Source: CAVVEC01 sp963770485 (GTDB lineage Bacteria > Acidobacteriota > Terriglobia > Terriglobales > Acidobacteriaceae). From it: a stretch of 64,000 nt of DNA. This document shows positions 8,568-15,714 of this stretch, piece by piece; the first letter of the stretch is position 1; each line of letters starts with the position of its first letter. Position numbers and translations under genes: made by a program. The notes below the pieces were generated by a model. The model was not told where the DNA came from, made no database searches, and saw only the letters and a list, made by a program, of their open reading frames with translations. The stretch is from positions 310,001 to 374,000 of the forward strand of contig CAVYPX010000009.1 in the NCBI GenBank assembly GCA_963770485.1, written 5' to 3'.

Positions 8568-8852
8568 TCAGTACGCGTCCCTCCTGTGCCGGAAGAACTG
8601 CAACACTACTTCGTTTCCAAAGATGTCGTAACGCAAACGGTAGTCCTTCCACCGCACCCGCCACTGCCCTTCGCCGGGCTTTAGGCCAGCCAGTTTCTTG
8701 ATCTTGTGCCGTCCGCTCCGGTTTTGGGGATCGTCGCTTAAAATCGCGACTAACTCTTCAAGCGCGGTAACCACCATGGGGTCATTCTTGGCGATCGCCC
8801 GGAATTCACGCTTGAACGCGGGCGTAGCCAGCACTCGGAAGGGTCCAGCCAT
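8568..8852 (-). CDS. RelE/ParE family toxin
   Basis: The 94-residue product MAGPFRVLATPAFKREFRAI is a small basic protein with the RelE/ParE fold pattern: an N-terminal strand and helix, then GEGQWRVRWKDYRLRYDIFGNEVVLQFFRHRRDAY. The WRVRWKDYRLRYDI strand pair and terminal HRRDAY are typical of RelE-like mRNA interferases. It lies 18 bp downstream of its Phd-like antitoxin gene on the same strand. Whether it cleaves ribosome-bound mRNA or inhibits gyrase cannot be told from the sequence. Confidence 0.88.
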   Translation of the reverse strand: MAGPFRVLATPAFKREFRAIAKNDPMVVTALEELVAILSDDPQNRSGRHKIKKLAGLKPGEGQWRVRWKDYRLRYDIFGNEVVLQFFRHRRDAY

Positions 8853-8870
8853 GGCATGACCTCTTGTCCG

Positions 8871-9170
8871 TTATTTCTTCTTGCGCTTGCGGCCGGGAGT
8901 CTTCAGGTCAGCCAACAATTCGTCGACACTGCGGGCGGCGCCGCGACGGTACTCATCCTGGCTTTTGCGAATTTGTTCCTTCACCGAGGGGCTCTGCATT
9001 TCCAGGTAGTCTTCGATGTCGTCCACGTGCATGAGGCCGGCAACGGGGATGCCGTCTTTCTCCAGGATGAAGAACTCATGATTGATGTGCACTCTGCGCA
9101 CCACTTGGCCGAGGTTTACGCGCGCTTTTGTCAGTGGAAGACGGTGGACAGTTGTTTTTATAGTATTCAT
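8871..9170 (-). CDS. Phd/YefM family antitoxin
   Basis: Start set at ATG 9170; a TTG at 9173 is also in frame. The 99-residue product shows the Phd/YefM N-terminal DNA-binding pattern (TKARVNLGQVVRRVHINHEFFILEKDGIPVAGLMHVDD). A charged C-terminal tail ending in GRKRKKK probably binds the toxin encoded just downstream at 8568-8852. Antitoxin-first order is normal for type II modules. The pair lies between yqeY and rsmI, with a palindrome at 9171-9186 immediately before the start that may be the autoregulatory operator. Confidence 0.88.
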   Translation of the reverse strand: MNTIKTTVHRLPLTKARVNLGQVVRRVHINHEFFILEKDGIPVAGLMHVDDIEDYLEMQSPSVKEQIRKSQDEYRRGAARSVDELLADLKTPGRKRKKK

Positions 9171-9186
9171 CAATGTTGATCAATTG
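9171..9186. promoter_or_regulatory. Candidate operator of the toxin-antitoxin pair
   Basis: CAATGTTGATCAATTG is an imperfect palindrome around a perfect TTGATCAA core, directly upstream of the antitoxin start. Phd/YefM-type antitoxins usually repress their own promoter through such sites; binding here is inferred. Confidence 0.4.
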
Positions 9187-9248
9187 TAATTAGTTTGCCC
9201 CAACATGACAAGAGCGCAGAATTTCAGTGCATCCCGTCCCCAGTTCCT

Positions 9249-10133
9249 TTATTTGCTCCGCTGTAGTTCCCGGTAGGCTTCACTCTTCGATACGCCCATC
9301 TCTTTCGCAATCTTCTTGAGTGCGGCTTTCTCGTCGAGGTTCTCCTCGGCCATAATCTGTTGGAGCCGTTGCCGAAGACTCACACGCGGAGTCTCTGGTT
9401 TAGTCTCAGTGTCTTCTGCTTTGCCGATCAGCAGCGTGATCTCACCTTTGATGTCGCCGCGCGCGTTAAGCGTCTCCAGCACTTCGTTGGCGTGTCCGCG
9501 GAGAAACTCCTCGTGAATCTTCGTCACCTCGCGGGCGATCACCACATACCGGTCCTTTCCCAGAACCTCGACAACATCCGAAAGCGCTTCTTTCACCCGA
9601 TGCGGCGCTTCGTAGAACACCTGGGTCCGCGGCGATTCGCGTATGCTCTCCAGAAGCTGCCGCCGCTGTCCGCGCTTTGCGGGAAGGAATCCGCTGAAGC
9701 GGAACGAATCTGTGGGCAGGCCGCTTGCCACCAGCGCCGCCAGGAAGGCTGACGCGCCGGGAATCGGTATGACCGGGACGTGATGCCGAATGGCTAGTGA
9801 GATCAGCCGGAAGCCGGGATCAGAAATGCCCGGCATACCGGCATCGGTGACCAGCGCGATGCGCGCGCCTTGCTCCAATTCGAGGACAAGTTCGGGAGCG
9901 CGGGTCATCTCATTGTGCTCGTGGTAGCTGGTGGTGCGGGTCGTGATGCCGTAGTGGTTGAGCAGTTTCTGGGTCTGGCGCGTGTCCTCGCAGGCGATCA
10001 TGTCGGCTTCTTTCAGCACACGCAGCGCTCGCAGCGTGATGTCTCCCAGGTTCCCGATGGGCGTCGCTACCAGATAAAGCCCGGCGGAAAGTGCGCCTTC
10101 GTTTCCCCGCTGCTTGATTTCTCCCAGCGCCAT
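9249..10133 (-). CDS. rsmI: 16S rRNA (cytidine1402-2'-O)-methyltransferase RsmI
   Basis: A 294-residue product from ATG 10133. A frame extension to 10166 is unlikely, because a TAGACT box lies 7 nt upstream of 10133, as at other possible leaderless starts in this window. The tetrapyrrole-methylase fold is shown by LYLVATPIGNLGDITLRALRVL, MIACEDTRQTQKLL, VTDAGMPGISDPG and VPVIPIPGASAFLAAL. The C-terminal extension (about 230-294) is the usual RsmI helical tail. RsmI 2'-O-methylates C1402 in the ribosomal P-site region of 16S rRNA. The gene stands alone, without the common yraN or diaA neighbours. Confidence 0.95.
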   Translation of the reverse strand: MALGEIKQRGNEGALSAGLYLVATPIGNLGDITLRALRVLKEADMIACEDTRQTQKLLNHYGITTRTTSYHEHNEMTRAPELVLELEQGARIALVTDAGMPGISDPGFRLISLAIRHHVPVIPIPGASAFLAALVASGLPTDSFRFSGFLPAKRGQRRQLLESIRESPRTQVFYEAPHRVKEALSDVVEVLGKDRYVVIAREVTKIHEEFLRGHANEVLETLNARGDIKGEITLLIGKAEDTETKPETPRVSLRQRLQQIMAEENLDEKAALKKIAKEMGVSKSEAYRELQRSK

Positions 10134-10278
10134 CAACGCGAGTCTATCACCGCAGCAGCCGCGCAAGAACTCAGCATCCGCTTCGCAAATTGACGGAGCA
10201 CAGTGTAAACCCTAGAATCAAAAGCAGAGCGGCACGCCGCGGCCTTCAACGCGTTTCTAGGAGTCATTTCAGGAGTCC

Positions 10279-10587
10279 ATGCCACTTTACGAATACGAAT
10301 GCCAGAAGTGCCATCACCGCTTCGAGCGGATCGTGAAATTTTCCGATCGCCCCATGAAGAAGTGCCCGGACTGCGGCGGTCCGGTCGAGCAGACGATCAC
10401 CGCACCCGCCGTACAGTTCAAGGGCTCAGGATGGTACGTCACCGACTACCCCAAGAAGGCTCCGGCGGCTTCTTCTTCCTCTTCCTCGAGCGGCGATTCC
10501 GGCTCGAAAGCGGAACCCGGGGCCAAGAAGGAAGAGAAATCCAAGGCGGAAGCGCCTTCCACTTCTAAGAAGACCGACAAGAAGTAG
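10279..10587 (+). CDS. FmdB family zinc-ribbon protein
   Basis: The 102-residue product MPLYEYECQKCHHRFERIVK carries the FmdB-type zinc ribbon: two CxxC pairs in YECQKCHHRF and KKCPDCGGPV, within the first 37 residues. A low-complexity Ser-rich then Lys/Glu-rich tail (from about residue 63) follows. FmdB-type proteins are putative regulatory zinc ribbons first noted near formamidase genes; their molecular function is unclear. An AGGAGT Shine-Dalgarno is present 7 nt upstream. Neighbours rsmI and the pirin gene give no strong functional hint. Confidence 0.9.
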   Translation: MPLYEYECQKCHHRFERIVKFSDRPMKKCPDCGGPVEQTITAPAVQFKGSGWYVTDYPKKAPAASSSSSSSGDSGSKAEPGAKKEEKSKAEAPSTSKKTDKK

Positions 10588-10676
10588 ATCCCACGGAAAA
10601 TATGAAGTGCGGGCTCGCTGAATCCTTCGGCAAATTCCCTCATCTAAGCAATAGTCGTTATAACGAGGATTAAACC

Positions 10677-11375
10677 ATGATCAACATTCGGCGCAGCAAT
10701 GAAAGGGGTGGCGGCGACTATAGCTGGCTCAACACCCGTCACACGTTTTCCTTCGATCAGTATCACGACCCGCGCTTCATGGGATTCCGCTCCCTGCGCG
10801 TGATCAACGAAGACCGCGTCGCGCCGGGTGAAGGGTTTCCTACCCACCCCCATCGCGACATGGAAATCATCACCTACGTTCTGGAAGGCGCACTCGAGCA
10901 CAAGGACAGCCTGGGCACCGGTTCGGTGATTCGTCCCGGCGATGGACAGCGCATGAGCGCGGGCAAGGGCATCCGGCACAGCGAAATGAACGCGTCGAAA
11001 ACAGAGCCGGTTCACCTGCTGCAAATCTGGATCATGCCCGATCGCCAGGGGCACGAGCCCAGTTACGAGCAAAAAGCATTTCCGGAGCCCGAAAAGCGCG
11101 GCCGGCTGCGGCTGATCGCTTCGCCCGATGGGAAAGACGGCTCGGTGACCATCCATCAGGATGCGCGCTTGTATGTGGCGCTCTTGTCTCCCGGGCAGGA
11201 AGTTACGCATGAACTGGCCAGGGGCCGCTACGCTTGGCTGCAGGTCGCCAAGGGTGCCGTGGAACTGAACGGGAAGCCGCTGGCCCAGGGCGATGGCGCC
11301 GCGATAAGCGACGAGCGTAAGCTGACTCTCAAAGCCACTGCAGACGCGGAAATCCTGCTGTTTGATTTGGCGTGA
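10677..11375 (+). CDS. Pirin family bicupin protein
   Basis: The 232-residue product has the pirin N-terminal signature: NTRHTFSFDQYHDPRFMGFRSLRVINED, then PTHPHRDMEIITYVLEGALEHKDS, with metal-ligand His residues in HPHRD and HKDS. A second cupin follows (MSAGKGIRHSEMNAS), plus the C-terminal domain. Its closest named relatives are the YhaK/YhhW quercetinase-like pirins, which bind one metal and may act as dioxygenases or redox sensors. A GAGG Shine-Dalgarno is placed correctly. It stands alone between FmdB and a small membrane gene. Confidence 0.94.
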   Translation: MINIRRSNERGGGDYSWLNTRHTFSFDQYHDPRFMGFRSLRVINEDRVAPGEGFPTHPHRDMEIITYVLEGALEHKDSLGTGSVIRPGDGQRMSAGKGIRHSEMNASKTEPVHLLQIWIMPDRQGHEPSYEQKAFPEPEKRGRLRLIASPDGKDGSVTIHQDARLYVALLSPGQEVTHELARGRYAWLQVAKGAVELNGKPLAQGDGAAISDERKLTLKATADAEILLFDLA

Positions 11376-11384
11376 GAAATTCTT

Positions 11385-11417
11385 GGCCACGGATCTGCAC
11401 GGATGGACACGGATTTC
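11385..11417. repeat. Half copy of the family A 'ACGGAT' repeat
   Basis: GGCCACGGATCTGCACGGAT followed by GGACACGGATTT, directly after the pirin stop codon. No inverted partner arm is visible. It forms the first codons of the open frame around the next gene, which is why a later start is preferred for that gene. Confidence 0.65.
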
Positions 11418-11445
11418 CTGGATGCAAAAGGCTGGGACCTCTTTT

Positions 11446-11862
11446 ATGCAGCCGCCTGCCGGCATAACCGCGATCGCGGTTCTCTTCTTTCTGGTCGCAG
11501 GGTACCTGTGTGTCCTCGGCTTCGTGATGCTGGTTTCGCCGGGGACGGTTCCCATGATGTGGGGCGCTCCGCTGCTGGGCGGGCTGGAGGTCGCGGGACC
11601 GTATATGTTCTTGCTGATGGGCGGAGTCGCAGCTCTGATCGGCCGGGGACTGTTTCGCGTGAACAATTGGGCTCGACGCGCAGCGATTGTGGTGGGATTT
11701 ATTGGCATCGTGATGTTAGTGCCAAGCGTTTCCGCGACGGCGGATTTTCGCTGGTCGCTGGTATGGGGCGGGTTAGGGATTATCGTGCGCGCAGCAGTGG
11801 TGTGGTATCTGTGGCAAACGCCGGTGGCGGAGCAGTTTTCACGCTCAGCACGGTCCACGTAG
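11446..11862 (+). CDS. Small integral membrane protein, hypothetical
   Basis: A 138-residue product with start at ATG 11446 (MQPPAGITAIAVLFFLVAG). The frame extends upstream to 11362, but that part is encoded by an intergenic repeat; ATG 11422 is an alternative. Four hydrophobic segments are visible, around residues 5-27, 35-58, 70-92 and 100-120, separated by short loops such as FRVNNWARRA. No catalytic or transport motif is recognised. The topology resembles DUF2127-like small membrane proteins, but this is only a resemblance. Confidence 0.6.
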   Translation: MQPPAGITAIAVLFFLVAGYLCVLGFVMLVSPGTVPMMWGAPLLGGLEVAGPYMFLLMGGVAALIGRGLFRVNNWARRAAIVVGFIGIVMLVPSVSATADFRWSLVWGGLGIIVRAAVVWYLWQTPVAEQFSRSARST

Positions 11863-11934
11863 GGGCGGATGCACTCCTCCGCCCGGGTTGAGTCTGGGGG
11901 CGCGTTTGGACGGGCGGGACCCCGTCCTCCATCA
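11860..11934. repeat. GC-rich palindromic repeats, family C
   Basis: GGGCGGATGCACTCCTCCGCCC is followed by ACGGGCGGGACCCCGTCCTCCATC. The GGGCGNGGACNCCCGTCCTCCAT theme recurs at 15 kb, 23.9 kb, 24.4 kb, 25.0 kb, 34.6 kb, 39.6 kb, 52.8 kb and 54.9 kb. Confidence 0.7.
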
Positions 11935-11969
11935 GCGTTTCAGCTGCGGAAATCTGCGGCCAAGAAAAA

Positions 11970-14612
11970 TCAGCGCCGCGCTTTCGCCGGTTCCTTTTCT
12001 CCCACCCGCTTGCTGACTTCGAACTTCATCTTGCCGGCGCGTTTGTCGGCATCCACGATGACGTGATCGCCGTGCAATATTTCGCCGTCGAGAATCTTCA
12101 GCGCCAGCGGATCCTGCACCAGCTTCTGAATGGCCCGTTTCAGCGGCCGCGCCCCGAAGTTCGGGTCGAAGCCTTCGGTAAAGAGCAGCTCTTTCGCCGC
12201 ATCCGTCAGTTCGAGCGAAATCTTGCGATCGGCAAGCAAACGCCGCACATCTTCCAGGCGCAGCTCGATGATCTTTACCAACTGCTCCTTGCCCAGCGGG
12301 CCGAAGATGATGATATCGTCCACGCGGTTCAGGAACTCCGGCTTGAAGTGCCCGTGCAGGGCATTCATCACCTGCTTGCTGGCCTGCTCGAAATCTTCCG
12401 GAGTCCGCATGCTTTCAGCCTGCAAGTAAGCGGAACCGATATTCGAGGTCATGATGATGACCGTATTGCGGAAATCCACGGTGCGGCCCTTGCCGTCAGT
12501 CAAACGGCCGTCGTCCATGATTTGCAGCAGGATGTTGAACACATCCGGATGCGCCTTTTCGATTTCATCGAACAAGATCACAGCATAGGGACGCCGCCGC
12601 ACTTGCTCGGTGAGTTGGCCGCCCTCTTCGTATCCGACATACCCCGGAGGCGCGCCGATCAGCCGCGAGACGGCGTGCTTCTCCATGTATTCGGACATGT
12701 CGATCCGGATCATGGAGCGCTCGTCGTCGAACAGGAACTCGGCGAGGGCACGGGCAAGTTCCGTCTTGCCTACGCCGGTCGGTCCCAGGAAAATGAACGA
12801 ACCGATGGGTCGCTTGGGATCGCTCAAGCCCGCGCGGGAACGCCGGATGGCGTTCGCGACCCGTTCTAAAGCGGCGTCCTGGCCCACCACACGCTGGCGT
12901 AGCCGCTCTTCCATGTTAATCAGCTTCTTGACTTCACCTTCGAGCATCTTCGACACAGGAATGCCGGTCCACTTGGAGACAATGCGGGCGACATCTTCTT
13001 CATCCACTTCTTCCTTCAGCATCCGCGCCTTGCCTTTGCCATCCATTTGCGCCGTGAGTTTCACCAGTTCCTCTTCGGCCTGGCGCAGCAAGCCGTAACG
13101 AATCTCCGCCACGCGTTGCAAATTGCCCTTGCGCTCTTCCGCCTGCTCTTCGATTTTCAATTGCTCGATCTTTTCCTTGAGTTGACGCGAGCGCGCAATC
13201 AAGTCTTTTTCTTTTTTCCAATTTGCCTTGAGAGTGTTGGATTTCTCGCGAATCTCCGCCAGTTCTTTGTCGATGAGAGCCAGCCGCTCCTTGGAATTGG
13301 GATCGCTTTCCTTCTTCAGCGCCTGCTTTTCGATTTCGAGCTGCGTGGCGCGCCGTTCGAGCTGGTCAATGTCAGTTGGCAAGGAATCAATCTGGATGCG
13401 CAGCGAGGCTGCGGCTTCGTCGATGAGGTCAATCGCTTTATCGGGCAGGAATCGATCCGAGATGTAGCGATGGGACAACGTCGCCGCCGCCACGATGGCG
13501 GAGTCTTTGATTCGGACGCCGTGATGAACTTCGTATCGCTCTTTCAGGCCGCGAAGGATGGCAATGGTATCTTCGACATTCGGCTCGCCTACAAAGACGA
13601 TCTGGAAACGGCGCTCGAAAGCCGGATCTTTTTCGATGTACTTGCGGTACTCGTTCAGCGTGGTTGCCCCGATGGCGCGCAGTTCGCCGCGAGCCAGTGC
13701 CGGCTTCAGCATGTTGGAGGCGTCGATGGCGCCCTCCGCTGCGCCTGCGCCGACGATGGTGTGGAGTTCGTCGATGAAGAGGACGATCTGGCCCTGGGAA
13801 TCTTCGATCTCCTTCAGCACCGCCTTCAAGCGATCTTCGAACTCTCCGCGATATTTAGCCCCAGCCAGCATCGCGCCCAAGTCAAGAGCGACCACGCGCT
13901 TGTTCTTCAGCACTTCGGGAACATCGCCGGAGATGATGCGCTGGGCCAGGCCTTCCACGATCGCGGTCTTGCCCACGCCGGGCTCGCCGATCAGCACCGG
14001 GTTGTTCTTGGTGCGGCGGGAGAGCACCTGGACCACACGGCGAATTTCTTCGTCGCGCCCTATGACCGGATCCAGTTTGCCCCGGCGGGCCTGCTCGGTG
14101 AGGTCGCGGGCATAGCGCTCCAGGGCCTGATACTTGGCTTCAGGATTCTGATCGGTAACTTTCTGCGAGCCGCGCACCGCAGTGAGAGCTTTCAGAATTG
14201 CATCGTAAGTGGCGCCGTGGCGCGCCAGAATTGCCTGCGCCGAGTCACGCTTAAGCTGCGTCGCCGCCAGCAGCAGGTGTTCGGTCGAAACGTATTCGTC
14301 CTTGAAGTTGCTGGCTTCCTTGAAAGCTTGTTCCAGCAACTGATTCGCCGCGTTGGAAATCGTCGCCTGGGCCGCGCCGCCGGAGACTTTGGGCAGACGC
14401 TCAATGGCGCCGTAAGCGTCGTGCAAAACCGCCTGAGGGCCGATGCCGATCTTTTCAAGGACCGGCGGCACGATGCCTTCCTTGTCCTCAACCAACGCCG
14501 CCACCAGGTGCACGGGCATGAGTTCGGGATTACCGTGCTCAGAGGCCAAGCTGCTGGCGCGCTGCACCGCTTCCTGCGCTTTAACTGTGAATTTGTCCCA
14601 ACGAATTGCCAT
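11970..14612 (-). CDS. clpB: ATP-dependent chaperone ClpB
   Basis: An 880-residue Hsp100 disaggregase. The N-terminal Clp_N domain (MAIRWDKFTVKAQEAVQRAS) is followed by the first AAA+ module, with Walker A GEPGVGKTA and Walker B VLFIDELHTIVGAG. A long coiled-coil middle domain (about 410-530, EIEKQALKKESDPNSKERLA) and a second AAA+ module with GPTGVGKTE and VILFDEIEKAHPDV follow. The middle domain separates ClpB from ClpA/ClpC. It extracts polypeptides from aggregates with DnaK/DnaJ and small heat-shock proteins, which fits the nearby hsp20 gene. Length is slightly above the usual 860 because of a charged C-terminal tail. Confidence 0.97.
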   Translation of the reverse strand: MAIRWDKFTVKAQEAVQRASSLASEHGNPELMPVHLVAALVEDKEGIVPPVLEKIGIGPQAVLHDAYGAIERLPKVSGGAAQATISNAANQLLEQAFKEASNFKDEYVSTEHLLLAATQLKRDSAQAILARHGATYDAILKALTAVRGSQKVTDQNPEAKYQALERYARDLTEQARRGKLDPVIGRDEEIRRVVQVLSRRTKNNPVLIGEPGVGKTAIVEGLAQRIISGDVPEVLKNKRVVALDLGAMLAGAKYRGEFEDRLKAVLKEIEDSQGQIVLFIDELHTIVGAGAAEGAIDASNMLKPALARGELRAIGATTLNEYRKYIEKDPAFERRFQIVFVGEPNVEDTIAILRGLKERYEVHHGVRIKDSAIVAAATLSHRYISDRFLPDKAIDLIDEAAASLRIQIDSLPTDIDQLERRATQLEIEKQALKKESDPNSKERLALIDKELAEIREKSNTLKANWKKEKDLIARSRQLKEKIEQLKIEEQAEERKGNLQRVAEIRYGLLRQAEEELVKLTAQMDGKGKARMLKEEVDEEDVARIVSKWTGIPVSKMLEGEVKKLINMEERLRQRVVGQDAALERVANAIRRSRAGLSDPKRPIGSFIFLGPTGVGKTELARALAEFLFDDERSMIRIDMSEYMEKHAVSRLIGAPPGYVGYEEGGQLTEQVRRRPYAVILFDEIEKAHPDVFNILLQIMDDGRLTDGKGRTVDFRNTVIIMTSNIGSAYLQAESMRTPEDFEQASKQVMNALHGHFKPEFLNRVDDIIIFGPLGKEQLVKIIELRLEDVRRLLADRKISLELTDAAKELLFTEGFDPNFGARPLKRAIQKLVQDPLALKILDGEILHGDHVIVDADKRAGKMKFEVSKRVGEKEPAKARR

Positions 14613-14681
14613 GCTCTCTGCTCCTTACAACGGCTGCGCCTTTCTCAGGCCGCGTGCTCTGTGCCCACACATTTTGGCACG

Positions 14682-14726
14682 CTGTCGAGCCTCGCTCGAC
14701 CGGACAGTCGAGTGGGCTGTCCCCAC
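14682..14726. repeat. Palindromic repeat, family D
   Basis: Two successive hairpins: GTCGAGC CTC GCTCGAC, then GGACAG ... CTGTCC, ending CCCCAC. A close relative lies at 15037-15082, and a related copy sits inside dusB at 21918-21963. This copy is between clpB and the small ORF upstream of it. Confidence 0.75.
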
Positions 14727-14743
14727 CTGGGCCTTGCATTGCA

Positions 14744-14905
14744 TTATCCTTCGCCTTCTTTGTCTGGCTTACAGCCCTTCGCGGGCTTCGGCCTCAGTCC
14801 GCTGGCGGCAATCGCCAGTTCGCGGTCGCGGAGTTTTTCCAGAATCTTGATCTTCTCAGAAAAACTCAGCGCGGCGAGCCGCTTGCGCATTTCGGGGTTA
14901 CTCAT
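14744..14905 (-). CDS. Small basic protein, 53 aa, unknown function
   Basis: A 53-codon frame beginning MSNPEMRKRLAALSFSEKIK with an AGAAGG Shine-Dalgarno 7 nt before the ATG at 14905. The segment LSFSEKIKILEKLRDRELAI forms a predicted amphipathic helix, followed by AASGLRPKP and a charged tail. The pattern resembles a widespread small-protein type often found beside toxin genes, recalled from family knowledge and not checked. No toxin partner is adjacent; it lies 131 bp upstream of clpB and downstream of the hsp20 terminator. It could be a small stress-related protein. Confidence 0.55.
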   Translation of the reverse strand: MSNPEMRKRLAALSFSEKIKILEKLRDRELAIAASGLRPKPAKGCKPDKEGEG

Positions 14906-14946
14906 CGGCACCTTCTAAGCCAGCTTATGGCATTCAAGGCGGCAGT

Positions 14947-14988
14947 TCAAAAACAAAACGGGAGACGGTCACCTCAACCGTCTCCCGT
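14947..14988 (-). terminator. Rho-independent terminator of hsp20
   Basis: A perfect 12-bp stem, ACGGGAGACGGT (14958-14969) with ACCGTCTCCCGT (14977-14988), and a 7-nt loop. On the minus strand it is followed by a T-rich run (TTTGTTTTTG), so it ends transcription coming from hsp20. Confidence 0.8.
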
Positions 14989-14998
14989 CGAGTTTACG

Positions 14999-15082
14999 AC
15001 GGGCGAGGACCCGCCGCTCCATCGTTACAGTCAGAACTGTCGAGGTTCCCTCGACCGGACAGCCGAGGGCGGCTGTCCCCAC
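14999..15082. repeat. Family C then family D palindromic repeats
   Basis: ACGGGCGAGGACCCGCCGCTCCATCG is followed by GTCGAGGTTCCCTCGAC and GGACAGCCGAGGGCGGCTGTCC. This composite lies just past the hsp20 stop codon, before its terminator, so it would be transcribed in the 3' untranslated region. Confidence 0.7.
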
Positions 15083-15096
15083 GCGGCACTGCCAAA

Positions 15097-15588
15097 TTAC
15101 GCAGCTTTGCCGACGGCCTTGGCTTCCAGGGTTTTCTCGCTGCCGACGTTGACCTTGATCTGCTTCGGTTTGGCTTCCGCCTTCTTGGCCAAGGCGATCT
15201 TCAGGACGCCCTTGTCGTAGTTGGCAGAGACCTTCTCCGGGTCCACTGTAGTGGGCAGAGTGAAGGAACGGGTGAAGCTTCCATATTGCCGCTCCACGCG
15301 GCGGAAGTTCTCCTCTTTCTCTTCCTTCTCGAACTTGCGCTCGCCGTGCACGGTGAGCGTGCTGTTCTCGATGCGAACATCGATATCCTTCTCGTCGATG
15401 CCCGGAACTTCGATCTTCAGGGTAATGTTGTGCTCATCTTCGTACACATCCACGGCCGGGGCAAAACCGCTCGTGGCCAAAGACTGATCCTGCGCTTCAG
15501 GACCGAACGAATCACGGAACAGCCGGTTCATGCGGTCTTGCAGGGTACTGAACTCACGGAAAGGCTCCCAACGGGTAAGTACTGTCAT
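15097..15588 (-). CDS. Hsp20/alpha-crystallin small heat-shock protein
   Basis: Start set at ATG 15588 (MTVLTRWEPFREFSTLQDRM), which has a strong AAGGAGGAA Shine-Dalgarno. The frame extends upstream to 15699 but through promoter DNA. The 163-residue product has the alpha-crystallin domain (about 45-140): FAPAVDVYEDEHNITLKIEV, then IDVRIENSTLTVHGER, then VSANYDKGVLKIALAKK. Small heat-shock proteins hold unfolding clients for refolding by the ClpB/DnaK system, in keeping with clpB nearby. A promoter with good -35 and -10 boxes is visible at 15666-15694. The usual C-terminal I-x-I motif is represented by IKV. Confidence 0.95.
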   Translation of the reverse strand: MTVLTRWEPFREFSTLQDRMNRLFRDSFGPEAQDQSLATSGFAPAVDVYEDEHNITLKIEVPGIDEKDIDVRIENSTLTVHGERKFEKEEKEENFRRVERQYGSFTRSFTLPTTVDPEKVSANYDKGVLKIALAKKAEAKPKQIKVNVGSEKTLEAKAVGKAA

Positions 15589-15665
15589 AACGAAATTCCT
15601 CCTTCGGAAATCTTGGAAATTGGCCCTTGGCTCCGTGTATTTGGATGTCTCATTAGCGCAAAAGA

Positions 15666-15694
15666 AGCATAAAATATGAGCGTTGTATTGGCAA
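15666..15694 (-). promoter_or_regulatory. Sigma-70-type promoter of hsp20
   Basis: On the minus strand TTGCCA (15689-15694) and TATGCT (15666-15671) are separated by exactly 17 bp. Transcription would start near 15659 and give a leader of about 70 nt. No CIRCE-type inverted repeat was seen, so heat regulation is not explained by this sequence. Confidence 0.55.
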
Positions 15695-15714
15695 GTCATG
15701 TATCTTTAGCTTAT

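Noticed and set aside
13047..14918. 623-codon open frame antisense to clpB
   Set aside because: Shadow of clpB codon usage; composition is Arg/Gln/Phe-rich in the way typical of antisense frames, with no domain.
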